Source: Alphaproteobacteria bacterium (GTDB lineage: Bacteria > Pseudomonadota > Alphaproteobacteria > Rhizobiales > Aestuariivirgaceae). Taken from it: a stretch of 12,457 nt of DNA. Positions 5,748 to 12,457 of this stretch are shown here, piece after piece. The notes below the pieces were generated by a model. That model made no database searches and was not told the origin of the DNA. It was given only the letters and a program-made list of their open reading frames with translations. Made by a program: the position numbers and the translations under genes. How positions within the stretch are numbered: position 1 is the first letter of the stretch; each line of letters starts with the position of its first letter. The stretch lies in NCBI GenBank assembly GCA_020441605.1, contig JAGRLX010000304.1:1-12457 (forward strand). Direction: 5' to 3'.

Positions 5748-6448
5748 GCCCTGACTCCGTCTCCCCGTCGGATCATCACGACAGAATAGACCACGAGTCC
5801 GGCGCAAATGAAATGGAAGAGATTGAACGGGCCGGCGACTGTCGCATAGGGTTTGAGGAACTCCCACAGGAAGCGCTGGCCGCCATAGATCAGCACCAGC
5901 ACATAGAAGCCGTTGCGCATGAAGAACGGGGTTCGCCTTCCGATCAGCACCAGGGCGATGCCGAGGAAGGCGAGCATGGTGAAGGATTCATAGAGTTGCA
6001 CGGGGTGCCGGCTGAGTCCGTCGCCGAAATCGTGGCCCCATGGCAGCGAGGTGGCCGTACCATGGGTCTGATCGGCGAGACCGGACAGAAGGCAGCCCCA
6101 CCGCCCGACCGCCACGCTGGTAGCGAAGGCCGGCACGAAGATGATGCCGGTAGAGCCCCGGATGCCCTTGAACGCCTTGAAGATTTCAATGGCGGCGATG
6201 GCCCCCGCGAGGGCGCCCACGATACTGCGGCCCAGTCCAGGTTGGCCGGTGAGCCAGAGGTTGAGTGTTCCGGCCCCGAAGCCGCCGATGACCGCCCCTG
6301 ACACCAACGCCAGCGCGTAGCCGAGGCCGGCCGTCTCGATTCGCTGTGCGGCCGCTTCCAGCCGCCAGCGATGGACGATGACGGTCACCGTCATCGCCAT
6401 CGCGGCCGCGGCCAGGTCGAAGGCCGTATGAAGGCTCAGGACTTCCAC
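5744..6448 (-). CDS. Lgt-like membrane protein (prolipoprotein diacylglyceryl transferase family, divergent)
   Basis: A 234-residue, roughly seven-helix protein. Family signs are VGRWGCLLSG (114-123), LPWGHDFGDG (135-144) and HPVQLYES (148-155), the last a standard Lgt motif. True Lgt moves diacylglyceryl from phosphatidylglycerol to the lipobox cysteine. Here the usual GRxGNFINGE signature reads GRWGCLLSGL: the Arg (R116) is kept, but the Asn becomes Cys119 and the Glu becomes Leu. The catalytic His region before it is replaced by GRSIVGALAGAIAAIEIFK with no His. So it is a paralogue, not the housekeeping Lgt, and may use another acceptor or only bind the lipid. The start is a GTG at 6448 inside the end of the previous gene (13-base overlap), with AAGGA just upstream. 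Confidence 0.78.
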   Translation of the reverse strand: MEVLSLHTAFDLAAAAMAMTVTVIVHRWRLEAAAQRIETAGLGYALALVSGAVIGGFGAGTLNLWLTGQPGLGRSIVGALAGAIAAIEIFKAFKGIRGSTGIIFVPAFATSVAVGRWGCLLSGLADQTHGTATSLPWGHDFGDGLSRHPVQLYESFTMLAFLGIALVLIGRRTPFFMRNGFYVLVLIYGGQRFLWEFLKPYATVAGPFNLFHFICAGLVVYSVVMIRRGDGVRA

Positions 6449-6813
6449 ACTTCCTTCAGAGAGATATAGGCGAAGAGCAGGACGCCAGCAGCAAAGACCA
6501 GCGAGCCGATCGCGGCTCCGGGCTCAGCCGAGGGCATGCCACCATAGAGAAAGAGCAGCGAGACCGTCATGACCACACCGCCAACCGCCTGGATCCAGAA
6601 CTGGATCCGCGCCAGGCCGCTCGCAGAAATTGCAGGAAACGCATGGTAGAAAAGGGCAAACAAGGCCGAAGAAACCCAGCCCGCCAACATGATGTGGGCG
6701 TGGGCCACGATCTGCTTGTGCTCACCGCTGATCGCCATATGCAGGCCGACGATAATCCCAGCGAGAAAGTAGAGGATAGCCAAGGTAAAGAAGAGGCGCG
6801 CTGCACCTTTCAT
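6436..6813 (-). CDS. Small CcoN-like (heme-copper oxidase subunit I-related) membrane protein
   Basis: A 125-residue protein with four transmembrane segments (about 6-28, 35-59, 68-90, 99-118). The second helix has AHAHIMLAGWVSSALFALFYHAFP (in pieces: HAH 38-40, GWVS 45-48, H57), resembling the helix of cbb3-type oxidase subunit I that carries heme and metal ligands; H25 and H32 precede it. At about a quarter of the length of a real subunit I it cannot be a full oxidase. Short stand-alone proteins of this type are often labelled cytochrome oxidase subunit I, and may bind heme or act as redox or oxygen-sensing membrane proteins. The start at 6813 has GGGAG (6821-6825) seven bases upstream. It is the first gene behind the extended -10 promoter and overlaps the Lgt-like gene. 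Confidence 0.68.
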   Translation of the reverse strand: MKGAARLFFTLAILYFLAGIIVGLHMAISGEHKQIVAHAHIMLAGWVSSALFALFYHAFPAISASGLARIQFWIQAVGGVVMTVSLLFLYGGMPSAEPGAAIGSLVFAAGVLLFAYISLKEVWKS

Positions 6814-6854
6814 GATCGTTCTCCCAATAAAGCTGTCGCTTCCCCGGCTAGGGA

Positions 6855-6883
6855 ATCATAGCACTATCGGGAGGATCGTCCTA
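6855..6883 (-). promoter_or_regulatory. Extended -10 promoter of the long operon
   Basis: On the minus strand TGCTATGAT (6863 down to 6855) is an extended -10 (TGn plus TATGAT, 5 of 6 to consensus). The -35 region 17 bases upstream (TAGGAC, 6883-6878) is poor, as extended -10 promoters tolerate. A start near 6848 would give a leader of about 35 bases with a good ribosome-binding site for the first gene. It lies in the 74-base gap after the histidine kinase, supporting a separate transcript. Confidence 0.5.
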
Positions 6884-6887
6884 ACCG

Positions 6888-8954
6888 TCAGGATTGCAAT
6901 TCGAGGGCGTCCTTCACGATTTTTTGCAGATCTTCCCGGCGGTAAGGCTTCATGATGATGAAGCCCTCGCGGAAGCGCGGTTCTTCCTGATGCACCATCG
7001 CGCCCTTCGGATAGCCCGAGGTGTGGACGATCTTGAGGTCGGGCCGGATGCCGCGGGCCGCCTGGGCGAGGTCGAAACCGTTCAATCCGCCCGGCATAAC
7101 CACGTCTGAGAACATGAGGTCGACATCGGGATTCTCCTGAAGCTTGGCCAGGGCCTGCAGTCCGTCTTCCGCTTCCACGATGTCATAGCCGAAGTCTTCG
7201 AGGAAGCCGCAGGCCACGGCGCGGACCGCTTCCTGGTCTTCGACCACCAGGATCTTGGGCTTGCGTGGCGCCTCGACGGCGGAGTCCGCTTCGGGGGTCG
7301 TCACGTCGGCCGACGGCTCGATTCCCTCGACCTCCGGCCGTGCCTCACCCTCGGCGAACCTGCGCGGCAGATACATCTTGACCGCCGTGCCGTGGCCCAC
7401 TTCGCTGTAGACGCTGATATGCCCGCCCGACTGCTTGATGAAGCCATAGACCATCGACAATCCGAGCCCGGAACCCTTGCCCTGTTCCTTTGTGGTGAAG
7501 AAGGGCTGGAACACCCGCTCGAGCAATTCCGGTGACATGCCCGCCCCGGTATCGGAGACCGCCACCATGACATAGTGACCGGGCGTGACTTCCGGGAAAT
7601 TCGCCGCATAGGCCTGGTCGAGATAGACGGGCTGAGTCTCGATCGTGAGGTGCCCGCCCTTGGCCATGGCGTCGCGGGCATTGATGGCCAGGTTGAGGAT
7701 CGAAGATTCGAGTTGCGATGGATCGATGATCGCCTTCGGCGCTCCCTCCATCACTGCAACCTTGAGCTGGATCTGCTCCCCGATGGTGCGTTCGATAAGC
7801 GGCGCCATGTCGTGGACCAAGTCGTTCAGCAGAACCTCGCGCGGCTCCAGTTCCTGCTTGCGGGCAAAGGCCAGCATCTGCCGGGTGAGCTGCGATCCCT
7901 TGCGTGCCGCGTTTATGGCCTCGGACAGCCGCTTGGTGCTGCGATCATCCGGCAGCTTGCCCTCGAGAAGCTCGAGATTGCCGATGACCACGGTCAGGAG
8001 ATTGTTGAAATCATGGGCAAGGCCGCCGGTCAGCTGTCCAATGGCTTCCATCTTCTGGGCGCGCTGCAACGACTTTTCCGCCGCCTGCTTCTCGGTCATG
8101 TCAACGATCTGGACGATCAGCTGGCCGACCTCGCCGGTTTCATCGCGCACCAGCGCGATCGTCGTCTCACCATGCATCACCGCATCGTCAGGGCGGGTAT
8201 AGCGTAACTCCTGCCGGACCGACGCGACGCCGCCTTTCAGAAGATCACCCATGCGGGCAAGGAAGGTCTGCCGGTCATCCGAGTGGAGGGTTTCGTCAAA
8301 GGCCAGTCCTTCGGCCTCGTTCCGGCCAAGAAATGCCCAAAAGGCTGCGTTGGCGATCGCAACCTCTCCAGTCGGCGAAACCAGCGCCATGCCATGCACG
8401 GCCGACTCGAAGGCCCCCTTGAAGCGGTGGTCATCGACCAACGTTACCGGCTGTTCGACATTGATCGACACCGGCTGATCGAGCAAACAGATCGACCGCT
8501 CGATCCGCCCCTTGTCGCCGCGATAGGCGTTCATCGACAGCAGCACCTGCGCCGTGGAGCCATCCCGTCGTGTGACGGTCATCAGCTCGCCCCGGCAGAT
8601 GCCGCTCTGGAAGTACTTCGGGTAGATGTCCTGGACCAGACGGGCCCGCGAGTCCGGCGTCAAAAACTCGTTGAAGGTCTTTCCGGCCACGTCCTCCTGG
8701 GTGTAGCCCAGCGCCATTGCCCATTGCTTGTTGACCGAGGTGATCCGTCCGGCCCCATCCATGCAGTGCAGCATGACCGGCAGATTGGCCAGCAGCATCT
8801 CGTAGACCTTGCCATTCTGGTCGGGAAAGAAAGCGACATAGCTGTCCTGCCGTACCTGCGGCTTCTCGATCTTCCAGGCGGCGGATGGCACGCGCAGATC
8901 GTCCCAGCCAGTGAAAGGCTGATTGAGGCTGGCAGCGTTGACAGGCGGGTTCAT
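6888..8954 (-). CDS. Cytosolic PAS hybrid sensor histidine kinase with C-terminal receiver
   Basis: A 688-residue soluble protein. Domains in order: PAS (about 48-160), second PAS (about 176-288), a short coiled linker, HisKA with the phosphoacceptor GGLAHDFNNLL (His314), HATPase with N box (NLAINARDAM, N421), G1 (DTGAGM, 468-473), F box (FQPFFTTK) and G2 (GKGSGLGLS, 492-500), an acidic linker (about 533-565), and a receiver (567-685) with E572/D573, phosphoacceptor D617, T645 and K669. There is no transmembrane helix, so it senses a cytosolic signal; the ligand of the PAS domains cannot be told. The HDFNN-type H box is common in alphaproteobacteria. No separate regulator or Hpt gene is nearby, so output must be in trans. 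The start at 8954 has GAGG eight bases upstream. It is not obviously part of the operon downstream. Confidence 0.93.
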   Translation of the reverse strand: MNPPVNAASLNQPFTGWDDLRVPSAAWKIEKPQVRQDSYVAFFPDQNGKVYEMLLANLPVMLHCMDGAGRITSVNKQWAMALGYTQEDVAGKTFNEFLTPDSRARLVQDIYPKYFQSGICRGELMTVTRRDGSTAQVLLSMNAYRGDKGRIERSICLLDQPVSINVEQPVTLVDDHRFKGAFESAVHGMALVSPTGEVAIANAAFWAFLGRNEAEGLAFDETLHSDDRQTFLARMGDLLKGGVASVRQELRYTRPDDAVMHGETTIALVRDETGEVGQLIVQIVDMTEKQAAEKSLQRAQKMEAIGQLTGGLAHDFNNLLTVVIGNLELLEGKLPDDRSTKRLSEAINAARKGSQLTRQMLAFARKQELEPREVLLNDLVHDMAPLIERTIGEQIQLKVAVMEGAPKAIIDPSQLESSILNLAINARDAMAKGGHLTIETQPVYLDQAYAANFPEVTPGHYVMVAVSDTGAGMSPELLERVFQPFFTTKEQGKGSGLGLSMVYGFIKQSGGHISVYSEVGHGTAVKMYLPRRFAEGEARPEVEGIEPSADVTTPEADSAVEAPRKPKILVVEDQEAVRAVACGFLEDFGYDIVEAEDGLQALAKLQENPDVDLMFSDVVMPGGLNGFDLAQAARGIRPDLKIVHTSGYPKGAMVHQEEPRFREGFIIMKPYRREDLQKIVKDALELQS

Positions 8955-9105
8955 GGCAAGGGCCTCTTGGCAAATTCCTTACCATCATGAATAGGCATTC
9001 CGCGGTTAATGGACCCTTGCCCAGGTGGAACCACTTGTCTTCATGGCAACAACGCCTCCGCAAGAATAAACCTATGCTTAAGGGTCGCTTAATGGCGCCA
9101 CATCG
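8955..9105 (-). promoter_or_regulatory. Intergenic promoter region of the histidine kinase
   Basis: This 151-base gap between the hydantoinase-like gene and the kinase holds the CtrA-type site (listed separately) and a second TTAACC half-site on the minus strand (9004-9009). I see no convincing terminator for the upstream gene and no clear sigma70 hexamer pair, although TTTATTCTT near 9061-9070 is a possible -10 region. No small reading frame here is convincing. Confidence 0.45.
9078..9092 (-). promoter_or_regulatory. Perfect CtrA-type box, TTAA-N7-TTAA
   Basis: TTAA (9078-9081), seven bases (gggtcgc), TTAA (9089-9092). This is the full binding consensus of the alphaproteobacterial cell-cycle regulator CtrA, in AT-poor DNA, 124 bases upstream of the kinase start. 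The extended half-site TTAACC is not complete in either copy. Control of the kinase by CtrA is inference. Confidence 0.5.
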
Positions 9106-11094
9106 TCATGCCGTGTTGGGACGGCCGATGGCTTCAGCCCGGATCACGGCCTCAAGCAGTCCGCTGTCATCGACGGCATCGGGCAGGTGACTCTTGGTCA
9201 CCGACACCTCTACCTGCGGCGCTTCGGCGCCGAGTTGTTCCACCGCCTTGAGAGCCAGGTCGTGGGCCAGCTTTGAAGCTGCCGCGAGAGCCGTAGGTCC
9301 GCTGGTGAACGGCTTAACGCCGCCCGGCCCATGCACCCGGAACAAGCCGCTGCCGTCGCCCTCGACGCTCACCACCACCACCTGTGCCACGACCCCGGTG
9401 GCAGCACCCACCGCGTTGGCAACATCGAAGAACGGCGGAAACACGGTCTCACAGCCCAGCCTCCGCCCCACCTCATCATAATAGACCCGCACCGGTCCAC
9501 CAACCGCGACCACCGGAACCCTTGGCGTGAGCGCCACATCGACCAGCCCATAGCCACCGCTACCGGCGCAAACTGCATCGACCAGTTCGTGGTTCGCGAA
9601 CGGCTTGCCAAAAGCGGCATCCAGGATCACCCGGCAGGTCAGGCGAACCGTCTCGCTCCACACCTCGCGGCAGAAGCCCTCGATCCGCGCGTCGTCGCCA
9701 GGCTTCATGTCGCGGAACCGGACCATCAGCCGCGCTGCAAGCCTTGCGGCAGGCCCCGGCCAATTGTCCTGCAGGCCCAGAACATGGGCGGCATCGGAGG
9801 GCGTGAATCCGCTGACCTGGACCACACCCTTGCGCTTGAGCGAGACCAGGGCCCGTTGCGCCGCCGATGACACCGCGATCTTGCGCAACGCCACCGGGCG
9901 TTCGCCGATCTGCGCCAGAAGTTCAGCCTCGCGCGGATTGAGTTCCACAGCCGCCGGCGCCGCGGCCGCGCCAAAGGGGCGTAGGGCGAACCGGCCATGG
10001 AGCGATCCACCCTCGGTGTCGGCCAAGTCGGCCTCGAGCATGGCGACGACTTCGGGAAAACGCGCGGCGAGAAGTGCGATTGGCGCCACCCGCTGTGGCC
10101 CGACCGTCAGCCGTCCGTCGAGACCGACGGTGATCTCGCTGTCGCCGCCGAGGCCAACGGTCTTCACATCGATGGCCTTTACCATCGTCCGCCAGCCGCC
10201 GACCTCGGCGCCCTGCTCGGCCACTTGCGGCCGGCCATCGCGGAAAATGCCAAGGTCGGTGGTGGTGCCGCCCATGTCGGACATGATGAAATCCCGGCGA
10301 CCGCATAGCCACGAGGCCCCCACCAAGCTGGCCGCCGGACCAGACAGCACCGTCTCGATAGGCCGCAGCGCCACTTTCTCGGCCAGGGCCAGCGTGCCAT
10401 CGCCCTTCACGATCATCAAGGGACAGGAAATGCCGAGATCCGCCATGGACCGGCGCACCGCGGCGATCAGCATCGATATCCGCGAGATCAGCCGGGCGTT
10501 GAGCACCGCCGTCAGCGCCCTCCGGGGCGCGTCCAGCGCAGAGGTGAGTTCCGTCGACAGGGTGGCGGGCTTGCCGGTCAATTCCACCGCCAGGTCACGC
10601 GCCCGGTGCTCGTGCGAGGGATTGCGGACGGCAAAGGCCGAAGCGATGGCAAAGGCGTCGACCGGCATCGTGGCGATGGCCCGTTCGAGCGCCGCCATGT
10701 CCAGCGGCTCGCGTTCGTCGCCATTGTGGTCGTGGCCGCCGGCAATGAGGGCCATTGGCATCCCGGGAAACGCCTTTGCGATGCCGGTACGGTCGGCCAT
10801 GCCCTGGTCGAATCCGATCAGGATGACGCCCACCGCACTGCCATGGCCCTCGACCACGGCATTGGTCGCAAGCGTCGTCGATACCGAGACCAGCGAAATG
10901 GCTTGCGGCTTCAGACCCTGCGGCAGCACGGCAATCGCCGCCGAGATGGCGCCGGTGACCCCGATCGACAGGTCGCCCTTGGTCGTGATCGCCTTGGCGG
11001 ACGCCACAACCTTGTGGCCTTCCGCTTCGATCACCGCAGCGTCGGTATAGGTGCCGCCAGTGTCGACACCGATCAGATAGGTAGCATGGCTCAT
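9106..11094 (-). CDS. Stand-alone hydantoinase A / oxoprolinase family protein (HyuA-like)
   Basis: A 662-residue soluble ASKHA-fold protein. Visible motifs are the phosphate-1 loop GVDTGGTYTD (9-18), STTLATNAVVEG (72-83), RPIETVLSGPAAS (244-256), the second phosphate loop SDMGGTTTDLG (272-282) and GLGGDS (314-319). Family members hydrolyse ATP-dependently the amide of 5-oxoproline, hydantoins, or (with a B subunit) carboxylate acetone or acetophenone. Normally HyuA works with a HyuB subunit; none is encoded beside it here, the next gene being a histidine kinase. It starts 30 bases after the malic enzyme stop, with no good ribosome-binding sequence close to the ATG, so it may be co-transcribed with that gene. 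The C-terminal part (about 590-662) is distinct from classic HyuA. The substrate cannot be assigned. Confidence 0.86.
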   Translation of the reverse strand: MSHATYLIGVDTGGTYTDAAVIEAEGHKVVASAKAITTKGDLSIGVTGAISAAIAVLPQGLKPQAISLVSVSTTLATNAVVEGHGSAVGVILIGFDQGMADRTGIAKAFPGMPMALIAGGHDHNGDEREPLDMAALERAIATMPVDAFAIASAFAVRNPSHEHRARDLAVELTGKPATLSTELTSALDAPRRALTAVLNARLISRISMLIAAVRRSMADLGISCPLMIVKGDGTLALAEKVALRPIETVLSGPAASLVGASWLCGRRDFIMSDMGGTTTDLGIFRDGRPQVAEQGAEVGGWRTMVKAIDVKTVGLGGDSEITVGLDGRLTVGPQRVAPIALLAARFPEVVAMLEADLADTEGGSLHGRFALRPFGAAAAPAAVELNPREAELLAQIGERPVALRKIAVSSAAQRALVSLKRKGVVQVSGFTPSDAAHVLGLQDNWPGPAARLAARLMVRFRDMKPGDDARIEGFCREVWSETVRLTCRVILDAAFGKPFANHELVDAVCAGSGGYGLVDVALTPRVPVVAVGGPVRVYYDEVGRRLGCETVFPPFFDVANAVGAATGVVAQVVVVSVEGDGSGLFRVHGPGGVKPFTSGPTALAAASKLAHDLALKAVEQLGAEAPQVEVSVTKSHLPDAVDDSGLLEAVIRAEAIGRPNTA

Positions 11095-11124
11095 GGCGGT
11101 CGCTTTGTTCTGTTCCCGTCCCAG

Positions 11125-12457
11125 CTATTCCGCCGCCCTGGCCCTCGTGGCTGCCTCGGCAACGGCAATCGCCGTCATGTTGACGACACCACGAGACGTG
11201 ACCGACCCGGTCAGGATATGGGCGGGGCTCGCCGTGCCGAGCAGAATAGGCCCCACCGGCAAGGCATCACCGAAGACCTTGACGATCTGATAGGCGACGT
11301 TGGCCGCCGAGAGATCTGGCATGACCAGAAGGTTGGCCTCGCCCCGGAGCGTCGATCCGGGCAGCTTGCGGTTGCGCACCGCCTCGATCAGTGCCGTGTC
11401 GGCCTGCATCTCGCCGTCGATCTCGAGATCCGGCGCCCGTCCCCGGATCAGGTCGAGGGCATTGCGCATCTTGACCGAGGACGGCGTATCGAAATCGCCG
11501 AAATCGGAATGCGCTACTAGTGCGACCTTGGGCGCGATGCCGAAACGCTGCACATGGCTTGCGCACATCATCACCGTGTCGGCGATGGCGTTGGCATCAG
11601 GATCGGCCTGCACATGGGTATCGGTGAGGAAGACGATCCCACGCGAGGTGATCATCAGGCTGAGAGCAGCGAGTTCCTTGACCCCCGGCGCCAGTCCGAT
11701 GATGTCGCGGATGTGACGGAGCTTGGCGCGATAGCGGCCTTCGAGGCCACACAGCATCGCATCGGCTTCGCCGCGGCGCATGGCAATGGCCGCAATCACG
11801 GTTGTCGAGGTGCGCACCAGGGCGCGCGCTGCCTCGGGCGTGACACCACGTCGCCCGGCGATCTCGACATAGGTCGCCACATAGTCACGATAGCGCGGAT
11901 CGTCCTCCGGGTTGATGAGGTCGAAATCGCGCCCCAGCCGGATTGACAGGCCATAGCGCTTAAGCCGCGTCTCGACCACCGCCGGGCGCCCGATGAGGAT
12001 CGGCTGCGCGATCCCCTCCTCGATCGCCACCTGAGCGGCGCGCAGCACGCGCTCGTCCTCGCCGTCGGCATAGATGACGCGCTGCGGACTGCGCCGGGCC
12101 GCGGCAAAGATCTGCCGCATGATGAAGCCCGACCGGAACACGAAACGCTGAAGGCTTTCGCCATAGGCCTCCATGTCGGCGATGGGCCGCGTCGCGACGC
12201 CGCTGTCGATGGCGGCTTTCGCCACTGCTGGCGCCACCCGCAGGATGAGACGCGGATCGAAGGGTGCCGGGATCAGCGACTCCTTGCCGAACAGCCTGGC
12301 CTCACCATCATAGGCCCTGGCCACCACGTCCGATGGCGCCTCCCGCGCCAGACCCGCGATGGCATTGACCGCCGCGCGCTTCATCTCCTCGTTGATGGTC
12401 GAGGCCCCCACGTCGAGGGCGCCCCTGAAGATATAGGGAAAGCACAGGACGTTGTTG
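11125..12457 (-). CDS. maeB: NADP-dependent malic enzyme, C-terminal part with phosphotransacetylase-like domain
   Basis: The gene enters from the right edge. The first visible residues (NNVLCFPYIFRGALDVGA, then INEEMKRAAVNAIA) belong to the end of the malic enzyme NAD(P)-binding domain and remain in frame up to 12457, so the GTG at 12411 is not the start. After about 100 residues comes a phosphotransacetylase-like domain (from about RVIYADGEDERVLRAAQ to the end), with TDTHVQADPDANAIADT and LLGTASPAHILTGSVTSRGVVNM. Malic enzyme converts malate to pyruvate and CO2 with NADP reduction; the fused domain in MaeB-type enzymes is generally regulatory (acetyl-CoA sensing) rather than catalytic. This two-domain form is typical of proteobacteria. 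The hydantoinase-like gene follows after 30 bases. Confidence 0.94.
   Translation of the reverse strand, partial: NNVLCFPYIFRGALDVGASTINEEMKRAAVNAIAGLAREAPSDVVARAYDGEARLFGKESLIPAPFDPRLILRVAPAVAKAAIDSGVATRPIADMEAYGESLQRFVFRSGFIMRQIFAAARRSPQRVIYADGEDERVLRAAQVAIEEGIAQPILIGRPAVVETRLKRYGLSIRLGRDFDLINPEDDPRYRDYVATYVEIAGRRGVTPEAARALVRTSTTVIAAIAMRRGEADAMLCGLEGRYRAKLRHIRDIIGLAPGVKELAALSLMITSRGIVFLTDTHVQADPDANAIADTVMMCASHVQRFGIAPKVALVAHSDFGDFDTPSSVKMRNALDLIRGRAPDLEIDGEMQADTALIEAVRNRKLPGSTLRGEANLLVMPDLSAANVAYQIVKVFGDALPVGPILLGTASPAHILTGSVTSRGVVNMTAIAVAEAATRARAAE

Noticed and set aside
6841..6880. Terminator after the histidine kinase
   Set aside because: Only 4-bp inverted repeats (such as AGGA/TCCT and TCCC/GGGA) are present, with no T-run; not enough to call.
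9605..11050. A 481-codon open frame on the plus strand
   Set aside because: It lies wholly opposite the hydantoinase-like gene, whose motifs are clear; its product is low-complexity Ser/Arg/Ala-rich, as expected from antisense of high-GC coding DNA.
1..12457. CRISPR array, tRNA, rRNA, insertion sequence or riboswitch
   Set aside because: No regularly spaced repeats, cloverleaf, transposase-like product or terminal inverted repeats were seen; all intergenic gaps are short.

Overview
The window comes from a GC-rich bacterial chromosome, most likely an alphaproteobacterium of the Hyphomicrobiales type. This rests on the style of the housekeeping proteins (EttA N-terminus, two-domain malic enzyme), a cytosolic PAS hybrid kinase, and a perfect TTAA-N7-TTAA CtrA-type site. 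Every gene I can support lies on the minus strand, so transcription runs from high to low coordinates. No tRNA, rRNA, insertion sequence, CRISPR array or attachment site was seen, and no gene-free stretch exceeds 300 bases.

Right part (12457 to 6888): the 3' part of an NADP-type malic enzyme with its phosphotransacetylase-like tail, a stand-alone hydantoinase A/oxoprolinase-type ASKHA protein, then a 151-base intergenic region with the CtrA-like site, then a cytosolic hybrid histidine kinase (PAS-PAS-HisKA-HATPase-receiver).

Middle part (6863 to 1656): the most unusual region. An extended -10 promoter precedes a compact run of nine or ten genes, many with ATGA start/stop overlaps or 2-10 base gaps. 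In order these are: a small CcoN-like membrane protein with a His-rich helix; an Lgt-like (prolipoprotein diacylglyceryl transferase family) membrane protein lacking the usual catalytic signature; a four-helix membrane protein; a Cys-rich radical SAM enzyme resembling the archaeal tetraether lipid synthase (Tes) group; a two-helix protein; a doubtful 54-codon Cys-rich frame; three tandem small membrane proteins sharing an F-[GAS]-G-G-C-[TG]-L motif; and a TerC-family membrane protein. A hairpin follows TerC. Nearly every product is membrane-embedded, and the two recognisable enzyme folds are ones known to act on glycerolipids. I infer a membrane-lipid or membrane-protein modification system, possibly tied to redox state or metals. 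The function is not proven by the sequence.

Left part (1634 to 1): a MarR-family regulator and a GNAT acetyltransferase form a two-gene operon behind an AT-rich palindromic promoter region, followed by a hairpin and then the 5' end of ettA, a translation-throttle ABC-F ATPase.
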